From positions 62,001-126,000 of the forward strand of contig NZ_JAFFSU010000003.1 of NCBI RefSeq assembly GCF_017948455.1: DNA of 64,000 nt. Reading direction: 5' to 3'. The number at the start of each line of letters is the position of its first letter. Positions within the stretch are counted from its first letter, which is position 1. Shown here piece by piece: positions 43,976-52,408 of the stretch. The notes beneath the pieces are model-generated. The model made no database searches. It worked only from the letters and a program-made list of their open reading frames with translations, and was not told the DNA's origin. The stretch comes from Streptomyces sp. GESEQ-4 (GTDB lineage Bacteria; Actinomycetota; Actinomycetes; Streptomycetales; Streptomycetaceae). The position numbers and the translations under genes were made by a program.

Positions 43976-45045
43976 CGTGAGCCTCCCGTGCTCGGCACCA
44001 CCGGGGCGGCGACCAGGTTCTGGACGTAGGAGTCGAACCAGCGGCCGTTGCCGAGGGTGTTGGAGAAGACCCGGACGTAGGGCGCGAGCAGCCGGACGCT
44101 GCGGTCCAGGCTCGACTGGTTGCGTTCGAGCATCTCGACCACCTGGTTCAGGCCCTTGAGTGCAGGGCCGAACTCCTTGGCGTTGTCCTCGACCAGGCCG
44201 GAGAGTTCGACGCCGAGCGCGGCGGAGGTCTTCAGCAGCTTGTGAATGGCCTGGCGCCGCTTGCTGATCTCCTTGAACAGCGCGTCGCCGTCCTTGACCA
44301 GGGCGGTGAAGTCATCGGTGCGCTGGGCCAGTACGCCCGTAACGCCGTTGGCATGGTCGAGGAGTTCGCCCAGCGCCTTGTCGCGCGAGGCGACCGTACG
44401 GGAGATCTTCGACAGGCCCTTGATGGACGCCCGTACCTCGGCGGGCGAGTCCTGGAAGGTGGTGGAGATGGTGTCCAGGGCCGTCGCCAGCCGGTCGGTG
44501 TCCACCTCTTCCGTGGTGGTGGTCAGATCGCTGAAGGCCTGTACGACGTCGTACGCGGGGACGGTCCGTGTCATCGGGATCTCCGTGCCGGGCTTCAACT
44601 GCCCCCGGCCCTTGGGATGCAGGGCCAGATACTTGGCGCCGAGGATCGTCTTGACCCGGATCGAGGCCCCGGTCGCGGTGCCGAACCCGGGGTCATCCTT
44701 GATCTTGAAGGTGACCTTGACGTGGTCGCCGTCCAGATCGACCTCCTCCACCTTGCCGACCTTGACCCCGGCGATCCGTACCTCGTCGCCGGGCTTGAGG
44801 CCGCCCGCCTCCGCGAAGGCCGCGCTGTACGTCTCGCCGTCGCCGATCACCGGCAGGCTGTCGGCGTTGAACGCGGCCACGGCCAGCAGCGCGAGCGTGG
44901 TCAGGCCGACGGCGCCGATCACCACCGGGTTCTGCTCGCGGAAGGGCGGCAGGTGCGGAAGCCGGACACGCGGCAGCCTCGGCGGCTCGACGCGCACCTT
45001 GAACAGCGGCTGGGGCTTGCGTTTCCTTCGGACCCGGATGCTCAT
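43972..45045 (-). CDS. mceC: Mce family protein (position of MceC)
   Basis: 357-aa protein. After a basic, Pro-rich N-terminus comes a membrane helix (VIGAVGLTTLALLAVAAFNA), then the Mce domain (YSAAFAEAGGLKPGDEVRIA, ILGAKYLALHPKGRGQLKPG) and a helical region ending VVPSTGGSR. The start is the ATG at 45045, which overlaps the stop of mceB by four bases (ATGA). The frame runs on to 45150, but that extension reads mceB in a different frame, so it is not the start. Confidence 0.9.
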   Translation of the reverse strand: MSIRVRRKRKPQPLFKVRVEPPRLPRVRLPHLPPFREQNPVVIGAVGLTTLALLAVAAFNADSLPVIGDGETYSAAFAEAGGLKPGDEVRIAGVKVGKVEEVDLDGDHVKVTFKIKDDPGFGTATGASIRVKTILGAKYLALHPKGRGQLKPGTEIPMTRTVPAYDVVQAFSDLTTTTEEVDTDRLATALDTISTTFQDSPAEVRASIKGLSKISRTVASRDKALGELLDHANGVTGVLAQRTDDFTALVKDGDALFKEISKRRQAIHKLLKTSAALGVELSGLVEDNAKEFGPALKGLNQVVEMLERNQSSLDRSVRLLAPYVRVFSNTLGNGRWFDSYVQNLVAAPVVPSTGGSR

Positions 45046-46079
45046 CCCGCGCACCTCGCCCTCGCCACGTGCAGCTCGGGAGTGAGCACCTGCTTCGTCT
45101 TCGGCAGCACGATCCGGCCGTCGAAGTCGCAGAGGTAGAAGTTGAACCACGAGCCGTAGGACGCCGTCCCCGTCAGCTCGCCCAGCTTGTTCGGCAGCCG
45201 CTTCAGCACGCCCTCCACGGTCTTCTCGTTGTCATTGAGCGTCCCGGTGAGATCGGTCAGCTCGGCGATGTCGTCCTTCAGGGGCGGACGCGCGTCCCGC
45301 AAGAGCCCCGACGTCGCCTCCGTCAGGTCGCCGATGCTCACCAGCGACGCACCGATCGGCTCACGGTCGGCGGACAGCCCCGAGATCACCCGGCGCAGCT
45401 GCTTGAGCAGCCCGGAGAAACGGGCGCCGCGCTGGTCGAGCGTCCCCAGCACGGTGTTGAGGTTGTCGATCACGGAGCCGATCAGCTTGTCCCGCCCGGC
45501 GAGCGTCGTGGTGAGCGAAGCCGTGTGCGCGAGCAGGCTGTCGACCGTGCCGCCCTCGCCCTGGAGGGTCTTGATGATCTCGGTGGCGAGCTGGTTGACG
45601 TCCTTCGGGCTGAGCGCGGCGAACAGCGGCTTGAAGCCGTTCAGCAGGGCGTTGAGGTCCAGCGCGGGCTGCGTCCGCGACAGCGGGATCGTCGCGCCGG
45701 GCCGCAGCCGAGTGCCGTCGCCCGCGCCCTCGGTCAGGGCGACGTACCGCTGCCCGACGAGGTTCCGGTAGCGGACGACCGCGCCCGTGCTCGTGAGCAG
45801 CGGACGCTCCTCGCTGACCGTGAACGTGACCTCGGCGCGGGTCCGGTCCTTGATCCGGATGCCCTCGACCTCGCCGACCCGCACCCCGGCCGCCCGGATG
45901 TCGTCGCCCTCCTCCAGGCCGGTGACGTCGCTGAACACGGCGCGGTAGGTGTCGGTGGGGGTGAAGGAGATGTTCACGATGGTGGCGGCGAGCAGGGCCG
46001 TCGCCACCATCGTCACCAGTGCGAAGAGGCTGAACTTGATCAGCGGACCGGCGGTCCGGCGTGCCTTCGTCGTGCTCAT
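45042..46079 (-). CDS. mceB: Mce family protein (position of MceB)
   Basis: 345-aa protein. One N-terminal helix (FSLFALVTMVATALLAATIV) precedes the Mce domain (YRAVFSDVTGLEEGDDIRAA, LVGQRYVALTEGAGDG), then helices (LKQLRRVISGLSADREPIGA). It ends with a conserved aromatic patch and Cys (YGSWFNFYLCDF), usual for MceB-type subunits. Four-base overlaps with mceA and mceC show tight coupling. Confidence 0.91.
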   Translation of the reverse strand: MSTTKARRTAGPLIKFSLFALVTMVATALLAATIVNISFTPTDTYRAVFSDVTGLEEGDDIRAAGVRVGEVEGIRIKDRTRAEVTFTVSEERPLLTSTGAVVRYRNLVGQRYVALTEGAGDGTRLRPGATIPLSRTQPALDLNALLNGFKPLFAALSPKDVNQLATEIIKTLQGEGGTVDSLLAHTASLTTTLAGRDKLIGSVIDNLNTVLGTLDQRGARFSGLLKQLRRVISGLSADREPIGASLVSIGDLTEATSGLLRDARPPLKDDIAELTDLTGTLNDNEKTVEGVLKRLPNKLGELTGTASYGSWFNFYLCDFDGRIVLPKTKQVLTPELHVARARCAG

Positions 46080-47299
46080 GCGACGCTCACCGCCGTCCCG
46101 CGCGCCATCGGCCCGAACAGCAGCGTCGCGACCGGCGGCACCTCGTCGGCGGGCACGCCCAGGACGGGGGCCACGAGCGAGCCGACGGCGCGCTGTTCGG
46201 CGCGGGTGCCGGACACCTCCGACGTACCGTCATCGAGCTTGGTGTGCGGCGCGGGCACGCGCGGATGCGGCAGACCCCGGCAGTCGGGCCCCGACCGCTC
46301 CCCGTACCGGGGCTCCTCACCGGGTTCGTACGCCGGCCGCTGCCGTACGACTTCCAGGGTGATCCGCATCCTCCCCCCGCGGAACGCCTCCTCCGAGGCC
46401 TCCTCCTGCCGGACCAGGCCGTCGAGCAGGCACGGGTACTCGGGCGAGTAGCGGGCGAAGAGATCGAGCGTCGGACGGGACACCCGGCCCAGGGTGATCA
46501 GCCGGTCACCGGTCCGGTCGAGGAAGCCGTCCGCCGTGCCGGCGGCGGTCGTGGTCGAGGCGAGCGCGGCGGCGAGCTGATCCTTCTTCTCCACCAGCGT
46601 GCGGCTGGTGGTCACCGTGTTGCGCAGGATCCGCATCAGGTCGGGCGCCGCGTCGCCGTACACCTCGGCGACGTCGGCGAACCGCGCGATGTCCTCCTTC
46701 AGGGACGGCAGATGCGGGTTGAACTTCCGCAAGTACGCCTCCACGCGCGTGAGGTTGGCGCCGATCCGGTCGCCGCGCCCTTCGAGGGCCGTGGCGAACG
46801 CGGACAGCGTGGCGTTGAGCTCGCCGGGTCGGACGGTCCGCAGCAGCGGCAGCAGGTCGTTCAGCAGCTGCTGGAGCTCGATGCCGACTCGGGTACGGTC
46901 CTGGGTGATCACGTCCCCGGCGCGGATCGACCGCGCGGACGAGCCGGCGGGGACGACCAGATCGACGTACTTCTCGCCGAACAGCGTCTTGGGCAGCAGC
47001 CGCGCGTGCACATCGGCCGGGATGTACGACACATGCTCCGGCTTGAGCGCGATGTCGAGCGTCGCCTTCGTCCCGTCGGCCCGCACCGCGCGCACCTCGC
47101 CGACCAGCAGCCCGCGCAGCTTGACGTCGGCACGCCGGTCCAGCTGGTTGCCCAGGCTGTCGGCCTCCAGCGTGATCCGCACCACCGGCGTGAACGCCTG
47201 CCGGTAGACGGCGACGGACAGCGACAGCAGCAGGGCGAGTACGGCGATGAAGACGACGCCGTACAACCGCAGCCTCAGTACCCTCATCCGGCGGCTCAC
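46076..47299 (-). CDS. mceA: Mce family protein (position of MceA)
   Basis: 407-aa protein. The N-terminal helix (LYGVVFIAVLALLLSLSVAV) is followed by the Mce domain (VRITLEADSLGNQLDRRADV, LLPKTLFGEKYVDLVVPAGS), helices and the substrate-side tail (YSPEYPCLLDGLVRQEE) typical of MceA subunits. It lies first among the six mce genes, directly after the two YrbE permeases, as in mycobacterial mce operons and the S. coelicolor mce locus. The start overlaps the permease stop by four bases. Confidence 0.92.
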   Translation of the reverse strand: MSRRMRVLRLRLYGVVFIAVLALLLSLSVAVYRQAFTPVVRITLEADSLGNQLDRRADVKLRGLLVGEVRAVRADGTKATLDIALKPEHVSYIPADVHARLLPKTLFGEKYVDLVVPAGSSARSIRAGDVITQDRTRVGIELQQLLNDLLPLLRTVRPGELNATLSAFATALEGRGDRIGANLTRVEAYLRKFNPHLPSLKEDIARFADVAEVYGDAAPDLMRILRNTVTTSRTLVEKKDQLAAALASTTTAAGTADGFLDRTGDRLITLGRVSRPTLDLFARYSPEYPCLLDGLVRQEEASEEAFRGGRMRITLEVVRQRPAYEPGEEPRYGERSGPDCRGLPHPRVPAPHTKLDDGTSEVSGTRAEQRAVGSLVAPVLGVPADEVPPVATLLFGPMARGTAVSVA

Positions 47300-48111
47300 C
47301 CCGCGATCCGTACGGTCGTGTTGGCGCCCCAGATCGCCAACGACAGGAAGAAGTCAAGGACGTTGATCGCCACGATCGACGTCCGCACGGCCCGCCCCAC
47401 CGCGACGCCGACGCCAGCCGGACCGCCGCTCGCGTAGTAGCCGTAGAAGCAGTGCACGAGGATGATCACGACGGCGAAGACCAGCACCTTGCCGAAGGAC
47501 CACAGCACGTCGACCGGGGGCAGGTACTGCTGGAAGTAGTGGTCGTACGTGCCCGCCGACTGCCCGTAGTAGCCGGTCGTGATGGTGCGGGCGGCGAAGT
47601 ACGAGGACAGCAGCCCGACCACGTACAGCGGGATCACGGCCACGAAACCGGCGATCATCCGCGTGGTCACCAGGAACGGCAGCGAGGGCACGCCCATGAC
47701 CTCCAGGGCGTCGGTCTCCTCGCTGATCCGCATCGCGCCGAGCTGCGCGGTGAACCCGGCGCCGACCGTCGCGGACAGCGCGAGCCCGGCCACCAGCGGG
47801 GCGATCTCCCGGGTGTTGAAGTACGCCGACAGGAACGCCACGAAGTTGGACGTGCCGAGCTGGTTGAGCGCGGCGTACCCCTGGAGCCCCACCTCCGTGC
47901 CGGTGAAGAACGACAGGAAGGCGATCACGCCGACCGTGCCGCCCACGACCGCGAGCGCGCCCCGGCCGAAGCTGACCTCGGCGAGCAGCCGCAGGATCTC
48001 CTTCTTGTAGCGGCGCAGGGTGCGGCCGGTCCAGGCCAGCGAGCGGCCGTAGAAGGTGAGTTGAGCGCCCAGGTCCTCGAGGGACTTCAGGGGGCGGTCG
48101 AGAAGTCTCAT
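47296..48111 (-). CDS. MlaE/YrbE family ABC permease (YrbEB)
   Basis: 271-aa integral membrane permease with five to six hydrophobic helices. It carries the MlaE/YrbE signatures ALSATVGAGFTAQLGAMRIS (the EQ-loop-type contact region) and EETDALEVMGVPSLPFLVTT. It forms the transmembrane part of the importer together with the preceding permease. Three bases separate the two. Role: lipid transfer through the inner membrane, driven by the ATPase encoded two genes upstream. Confidence 0.94.
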   Translation of the reverse strand: MRLLDRPLKSLEDLGAQLTFYGRSLAWTGRTLRRYKKEILRLLAEVSFGRGALAVVGGTVGVIAFLSFFTGTEVGLQGYAALNQLGTSNFVAFLSAYFNTREIAPLVAGLALSATVGAGFTAQLGAMRISEETDALEVMGVPSLPFLVTTRMIAGFVAVIPLYVVGLLSSYFAARTITTGYYGQSAGTYDHYFQQYLPPVDVLWSFGKVLVFAVVIILVHCFYGYYASGGPAGVGVAVGRAVRTSIVAINVLDFFLSLAIWGANTTVRIAG

Positions 48112-48114
48112 CGC

Positions 48115-48885
48115 TCAGCCCCTCTGCGGAACGACCTGGAAGTACACCGCGGTCATCACGAAGTTGGTCACGAACAGCAACATGAAGGTGATCACCACCG
48201 ACTGGTTCACCGCGTCGCCCACACCCTTCGGGCCGCCCTTCGCGGTGAGTCCCTTGTACGAGGCGACGATCGCGGCGATCGCGCCGAACACGAGCGCCTT
48301 GAACTCGGCCGCCCACAGGTCGGACAGCTGGGCGAGCGTGGTGAACGAGGCCAGATACGCGCCTGGCGTGCCGTCCTGGAGAACGACGTTGAAGAAGTAG
48401 CCGCCCGCCACACCGACCACCGACACCAGCCCGTTGAGCAGCACCGCCACCACCATCGAGGCCAGCACGCGCGGCACGACCAGCCGGTGGATCGGGTCGA
48501 TGCCCAGCACCTGCATCGCGTCGATCTCCTCGCGGATCTTCCGCGCCCCGAGGTCCGCGCAGATCGCCGTACCACCGGCGCCCGCGATCAACAGCGCGGT
48601 CACGATCGGCGAGGCCTCACGCAGCACCGCGAGCACGGAGGCCGCACCGGAGAAGGACTGGGCGCCGAGCTGTCGGGTGAGGCTGCCGATCTGGAGGGCG
48701 ATGACCGCGCCGAAGGGGATGGAGACGAGGGCGGTCGGCAGGATCGTGACGCTCGCGATGAACCAGGCCTGCTGAATGAACTCCCGCACCTGGAACGGCC
48801 GTTTGGGGACGGTCCGTACGACATCCAGGGCCATCGCGAAGAGACTGCCGGAGTGACGTAGCGCGCCGACGGGGTTGAGGCTCAT
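48115..48885 (-). CDS. MlaE/YrbE family ABC permease (YrbEA)
   Basis: 256-aa permease with the MlaE fold. LLIAGAGGTAICADLGARKI and REEIDAMQVLGIDPIHRLVV are the family signature; VPRVLASMVVAVLLNGLVSV is the adjacent helix. The start overlaps the ATPase stop by four bases. With YrbEB it forms the membrane channel that connects to the Mce tube. Confidence 0.94.
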   Translation of the reverse strand: MSLNPVGALRHSGSLFAMALDVVRTVPKRPFQVREFIQQAWFIASVTILPTALVSIPFGAVIALQIGSLTRQLGAQSFSGAASVLAVLREASPIVTALLIAGAGGTAICADLGARKIREEIDAMQVLGIDPIHRLVVPRVLASMVVAVLLNGLVSVVGVAGGYFFNVVLQDGTPGAYLASFTTLAQLSDLWAAEFKALVFGAIAAIVASYKGLTAKGGPKGVGDAVNQSVVITFMLLFVTNFVMTAVYFQVVPQRG

Positions 48886-49796
48886 GCGTGCGCCACCTCC
48901 TCCTCACGGCGCGCGATGGCCTGCCAGCGGGGCGGCCGGGGGATGCCGGGGCTGGGCAGCAGCCGGGGTGTGAGGTGCTCGGGGTCGGTGACCTCGCCTA
49001 TCGCGGCGAGTTCCTGCTCGACCTGCGCGGCGTCCTTCTCCTCCGCCATGCCGATCGGCCCCTGCATCCGGCCGTTGAGGAACTGCCGTACGACGGGTTC
49101 GTCGCTGGTCAGGAGACGATCACGCGGCCCGAACATCACCAGCTCGCGGCGGAACAGCAGCCCGATGTTGTCCGGGACCTGGCGGGCCGAGGCGATGTCG
49201 TGCGTGACGATGAGGAAGGTCGCGTCGATCTGGGCGTTGAGGTCGACGATCAGCTGGTTGAGATAGGCGACGCGGACGGGATCCAGCCCCGAGTCCGGCT
49301 CGTCGAACAGAATGATCTCCGGGTCCAGGACCAGCGCGCGGGCCAGCCCCGCCCGTTTACGCATACCGCCGGAGATCTCCCCGGGCAGCTTCTCCTCGGC
49401 GCCGATCAGACCGACCATGTCCATCTTCTCGAGCACGATCCGCCGGACCTCGCTCTCCGGCTTACGGGTGTGCTCGCGCAACGGGAAGGCGATGTTGTCG
49501 TACAGGTTCATCGACCCGAACAGCGCGCCGTCCTGGAACAGCACGCCGAAGAGCTTCCGCACCTCGTACAGGTCGTGCTCACGCAGTTTGGTGATGTCCC
49601 GGCCTTGAACCGTGATCGACCCGTGCTCCGGCTTGAGCAGTCCCACGAGCGTCTTGAGAAACACCGACTTGCCCGTGCCCGACGGGCCGAGCATGACCGA
49701 GACCTCCCCGGCGGGCAGCGTCAGCGAGACGTCCTGCCAGATGACCTGGTGACCGAAGGACTTCGTCAGCCCTTCCACACAGATCTCGACACCCAT
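48882..49796 (-). CDS. mkl: ABC transporter ATPase of the Mce system (Mkl/MlaF-like)
   Basis: 304-aa ABC ATPase. Walker A is MLGPSGTGKSVFLKTL, the signature EISGGMRKRAGLARALVL and Walker B IILFDEPDSGLDPVR. The C-terminal extension of about 60 residues (PIGMAEEKDAAQVEQELAAI) is typical of Mkl. It drives lipid uptake by the mce operon. Two starts are in frame: GTG at 49805 and ATG at 49796. The ATG has AAGGG eight bases upstream; for the GTG the AAGG is too close, so I chose 49796. In this strain it is the first gene of a ten-gene operon. Confidence 0.93.
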   Translation of the reverse strand: MGVEICVEGLTKSFGHQVIWQDVSLTLPAGEVSVMLGPSGTGKSVFLKTLVGLLKPEHGSITVQGRDITKLREHDLYEVRKLFGVLFQDGALFGSMNLYDNIAFPLREHTRKPESEVRRIVLEKMDMVGLIGAEEKLPGEISGGMRKRAGLARALVLDPEIILFDEPDSGLDPVRVAYLNQLIVDLNAQIDATFLIVTHDIASARQVPDNIGLLFRRELVMFGPRDRLLTSDEPVVRQFLNGRMQGPIGMAEEKDAAQVEQELAAIGEVTDPEHLTPRLLPSPGIPRPPRWQAIARREEEVAHA

Positions 49797-49871
49797 CCGG
49801 TTCACCCTTCAGCCGTGGAGCAGCCCTGACATCTGCTCTACGGGGAGGGGCGGGGTGTCCGTCGCGGCGGA

Positions 49872-49907
49872 GGGGGATTTTTTTGGGATGGGGTTGGGGG
49901 AGGGGGG
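49872..49907 (+). other. G-quadruplex-forming tract upstream of the mce operon
   Basis: On the plus strand a run of GGGGG, then A and seven T, then GGG-AT-GGGG-TT-GGGGG-A-GGGGGG. Four G-tracts with loops of one or two bases meet the classical quadruplex rule. It lies in the 207-base gap between the sigma factor stop and the ATPase start. For the leftward operon it is in the template strand, where a quadruplex would impede initiation or polymerase movement. Confidence 0.6.
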
Positions 49908-50003
49908 CGCGGATCTTCTTTCGGGCGGGTTGAGCGGGGCTGTGGCGGCGCGTCGATCCGCGTGGTGGGAGCGGCGGACGCGAATTGTTTGGAACGGGGA
50001 AGG

Positions 50004-51065
50004 TTATTGCAGCGCGTCGACCGGGGTGGGGGCGGAGGGCGTGGTGGGGGCGTCCGGAGCCTTGGGGGTGGCGGGGAGGGCGGGGGCGCTGGGCACGGGG
50101 CGTGGGAGGTCGTGCGCGTCCGGGACGTTCGGGGCGTCCGAGATGGTCGGGAGTTCTGGCACGTGGGGCGCATCGGGCACGTCGGGCATGTCAGGCAGCT
50201 CGGGAGCGGTCAGGTCCGGGGCGGCGGTGAGCTTCGGCAGGGGCGGCACGGACAGCGGCAGCAGTGACCGGGCGTCCGGGGTTCGCCTTGTCTCCGGGGC
50301 GGCGGCGGTCGAGGCGTCCGGGGCCGCCCGCCCGCCCGGAGCCGTTGCCCGGCCGTCCTCTTCCGGCTGTTGCCACGCCTCCGGCTGCGGGGATACGGCG
50401 ACCCGAGGCGCTGCGCCCTGTCCGTTCCAGTCGTCGGCGTACGGCAGCACGAAGCCGGCCACGGCCAGCGTCGCCGCCGTCGAGGCCACCGCCAGGGCCT
50501 GCGCATGACTCACCCGCGGCCTCCCCCGGCCGCACAGGAACAGCGCGAGACCGAGCGTGCCGGCCAGCGAGTTGCGCAGTGTCCGGCGGGCCCGGGCCAG
50601 CAGCGACTCGACCGTCCGGTAGCTCAGCCCCATCCGCACGGCGACCTGGCTCACATCCAGGTCCTCCGACTTCAGCCGGATCGCCTCCGCCTGGCGCGCG
50701 GGCAGCTCCCCGCTGCGCACGGCCAGCCATCTGGCCTCGGCCCGGTCGCACACCGCCTCCTCGACCGGCACAGGACCGGGAGCGATCAGCGTCGGGCTTT
50801 TGCGTACCTCGGCCTCCCGGCTGACCTGCCGGTAACGATCGACGCACAGCCGAATCGTCACCGTGGTCAGCCAGGCGGCGAGCCGCTCGTCGTCCAGGTC
50901 GGGGCGTTCCGCCGCGCGCAGCATCGCCTCGTGCACGGCGTCCTCGGCGTCCTCCAGGGACATCGACCTGCGGCGGGCCACCTTGAGCAAGTGCTCACGG
51001 TGCGTCCACATGCGCTCCCACCGGTCGTGGGCCGCCTGTATCTCCGCCGGCATGTCCATCGCCAT
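50004..51065 (-). CDS. ECF-type sigma factor with transmembrane helix and Pro-rich extracytoplasmic tail
   Basis: 353-aa sigma-70 family protein. Region 2 (LEDAEDAVHEAMLRAAERPD) and region 4 (DVSQVAVRMGLSYRTVESLL) with its HTH occupy residues 1-170. Then comes a hydrophobic segment (LAVASTAATLAVAGFVLPYA, about 190-210) that would cross the membrane. A 140-residue tail is rich in Pro/Ala/Asp (PDLTAPELPDMPDVPD). A membrane-tethered sigma factor with no separate anti-sigma is unusual. The tail could be the sensing or inhibitory module. It lies directly upstream of the mce operon on the same strand and probably controls it. The ATG at 51065 has AAGGGG five bases before it. Confidence 0.85.
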   Translation of the reverse strand: MAMDMPAEIQAAHDRWERMWTHREHLLKVARRRSMSLEDAEDAVHEAMLRAAERPDLDDERLAAWLTTVTIRLCVDRYRQVSREAEVRKSPTLIAPGPVPVEEAVCDRAEARWLAVRSGELPARQAEAIRLKSEDLDVSQVAVRMGLSYRTVESLLARARRTLRNSLAGTLGLALFLCGRGRPRVSHAQALAVASTAATLAVAGFVLPYADDWNGQGAAPRVAVSPQPEAWQQPEEDGRATAPGGRAAPDASTAAAPETRRTPDARSLLPLSVPPLPKLTAAPDLTAPELPDMPDVPDAPHVPELPTISDAPNVPDAHDLPRPVPSAPALPATPKAPDAPTTPSAPTPVDALQ

Positions 51066-51333
51066 GAGGGCCCCTTCGCGCTAACCCGCCGGCCACGTGC
51101 GTCCGGCGGGGCGCGACATTACCGTCCGGTAGCGGCGGTTGTGGAGGGGGTGGCGTCCAACGAGTTCGCATCGTTGCCGGGCAGCGAAGCCGCGCCGGGC
51201 AGCACGTCTCACCGGGCGATCATGACGTGGGTCCCGCAGGATGGTGCCGGTTGCCCAGTGTTGGGGGTGGTGAGGCAGCCGCTTGTCGTGTGCGGCGAAG
51301 CGCCGCCTCACTCCTTCGCTCAGGGAGCACCTC

Positions 51334-52392
51334 ATGGCAGCTGCGACGGAAGAACTGATACCGGCATTGGAGGATGCCCGCCTGGCGCACACCGCGGTCC
51401 TCGACCGGTTCCGGGCGGATGCGAGGGTCACACCGCCGGGCCCGCACCGGCAGATGCTGGAGAACCGGACCGTCGAGGTCCAGTACAGCGTTCAACGCAT
51501 CCGACACCAGGTGCGCGAACTGCAGCCCCGCGGCGCGATCGGCACGGCGACCGGTCTGACCCGTTCCGTCGCCTCCGGTGCGGTGCGCACGGCGATGCTG
51601 CCGTTCACGATCGGGACGGCGGTCGTGAGGAGGGTCCTGCCCGGCGGCGGGCCGGCCGACGCGCGGCAGCAGCTGAGAAACGCGGAGGACGAGTACGCCG
51701 CCGCGGCCCGGGCACTGGCGGCCTCCCGCGCCGGTGAAGTTCTCGCGGAACACGTCGATGACCAGCCGACCGCCGACCTGCTCGGCTCGCTGCGCCGCCA
51801 GGACGAGGAACTGCTCCAGTCCCTGGAGAGCAGTGTCGCCGAACACGCCCGCGCCGTGGCGGCGTCCACCAACGGCTCACGCACCAGCGAGGACCGAAGC
51901 GGCGGTCTGGCCGACAGCGCCGCCCAGACGATATGGACCGCTCTCGGCCAAGCCCGTGACCTCGTGCAGCGCGGCGGCCGACAGGTGAAGGGTGTGGCCG
52001 AAGGCGTGCGGAGGGAGACGCCGCGGCCCGGTCCGATGAGCGAGGAGTTCCTGGGAGCGGTCAAGCGGGAGGAGGACCTGCCGATCACCGGGTTCAGCCA
52101 GCTCAGCACGGACCAGATCCGGCAGCGGCTGCGCACTCTGTCCCAGGCGGACCTGACGGTGATCGAGGTCTACGAGCGCGAACATGCCCACCGGAAGGGC
52201 GTGCTGGAAGCCATAGAGCAGCTGCGCGGGGCCGAGCCGTGGGCCCGCTACGACGCCATGGACCCGAGTGAGATCACCGCGCGACTCCAGAACGCCCCCT
52301 CCGGCGAAGCCCGTCAGGTGCGGCAGTACGAACAGCGCCATATGCAGCGCCAGGAGATCATCTCCGCCGCCGAGGCCCGGCTCACCGACTGA
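51334..52392 (+). CDS. Helical hypothetical protein with C-terminal DUF8129-like repeats
   Basis: 352-aa protein with no signal peptide. The N-terminal half is mainly alpha-helical and rich in Ala, Arg and Glu (ENRTVEVQYSVQRIRHQVRE, RQDEELLQSLESSVAEHARA), suggesting a long coiled coil. The C-terminal 100 residues hold two copies of a helical unit with the core LPITGFSQLSTDQIRQRLRT and YEREHAHRKGVLEAIEQLRG, a repeat found in many actinobacterial proteins of unknown role. A short hydrophobic stretch (RTAMLPFTIGTAVVRRVLP) may associate with membrane. The RBS AGGGAG is ideal. It converges on the LRR gene with 16 bases between stops. Confidence 0.7.
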   Translation: MAAATEELIPALEDARLAHTAVLDRFRADARVTPPGPHRQMLENRTVEVQYSVQRIRHQVRELQPRGAIGTATGLTRSVASGAVRTAMLPFTIGTAVVRRVLPGGGPADARQQLRNAEDEYAAAARALAASRAGEVLAEHVDDQPTADLLGSLRRQDEELLQSLESSVAEHARAVAASTNGSRTSEDRSGGLADSAAQTIWTALGQARDLVQRGGRQVKGVAEGVRRETPRPGPMSEEFLGAVKREEDLPITGFSQLSTDQIRQRLRTLSQADLTVIEVYEREHAHRKGVLEAIEQLRGAEPWARYDAMDPSEITARLQNAPSGEARQVRQYEQRHMQRQEIISAAEARLTD

Positions 52393-52408
52393 TCAGGTCC
52401 CTGGGTGG

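Noticed and set aside
49838..50173. 111-aa Pro-rich open frame over the G-rich tract
   Set aside because: Low-complexity translation of the G/C-rich tract, overlapping the sigma factor's end; no ribosome binding site.
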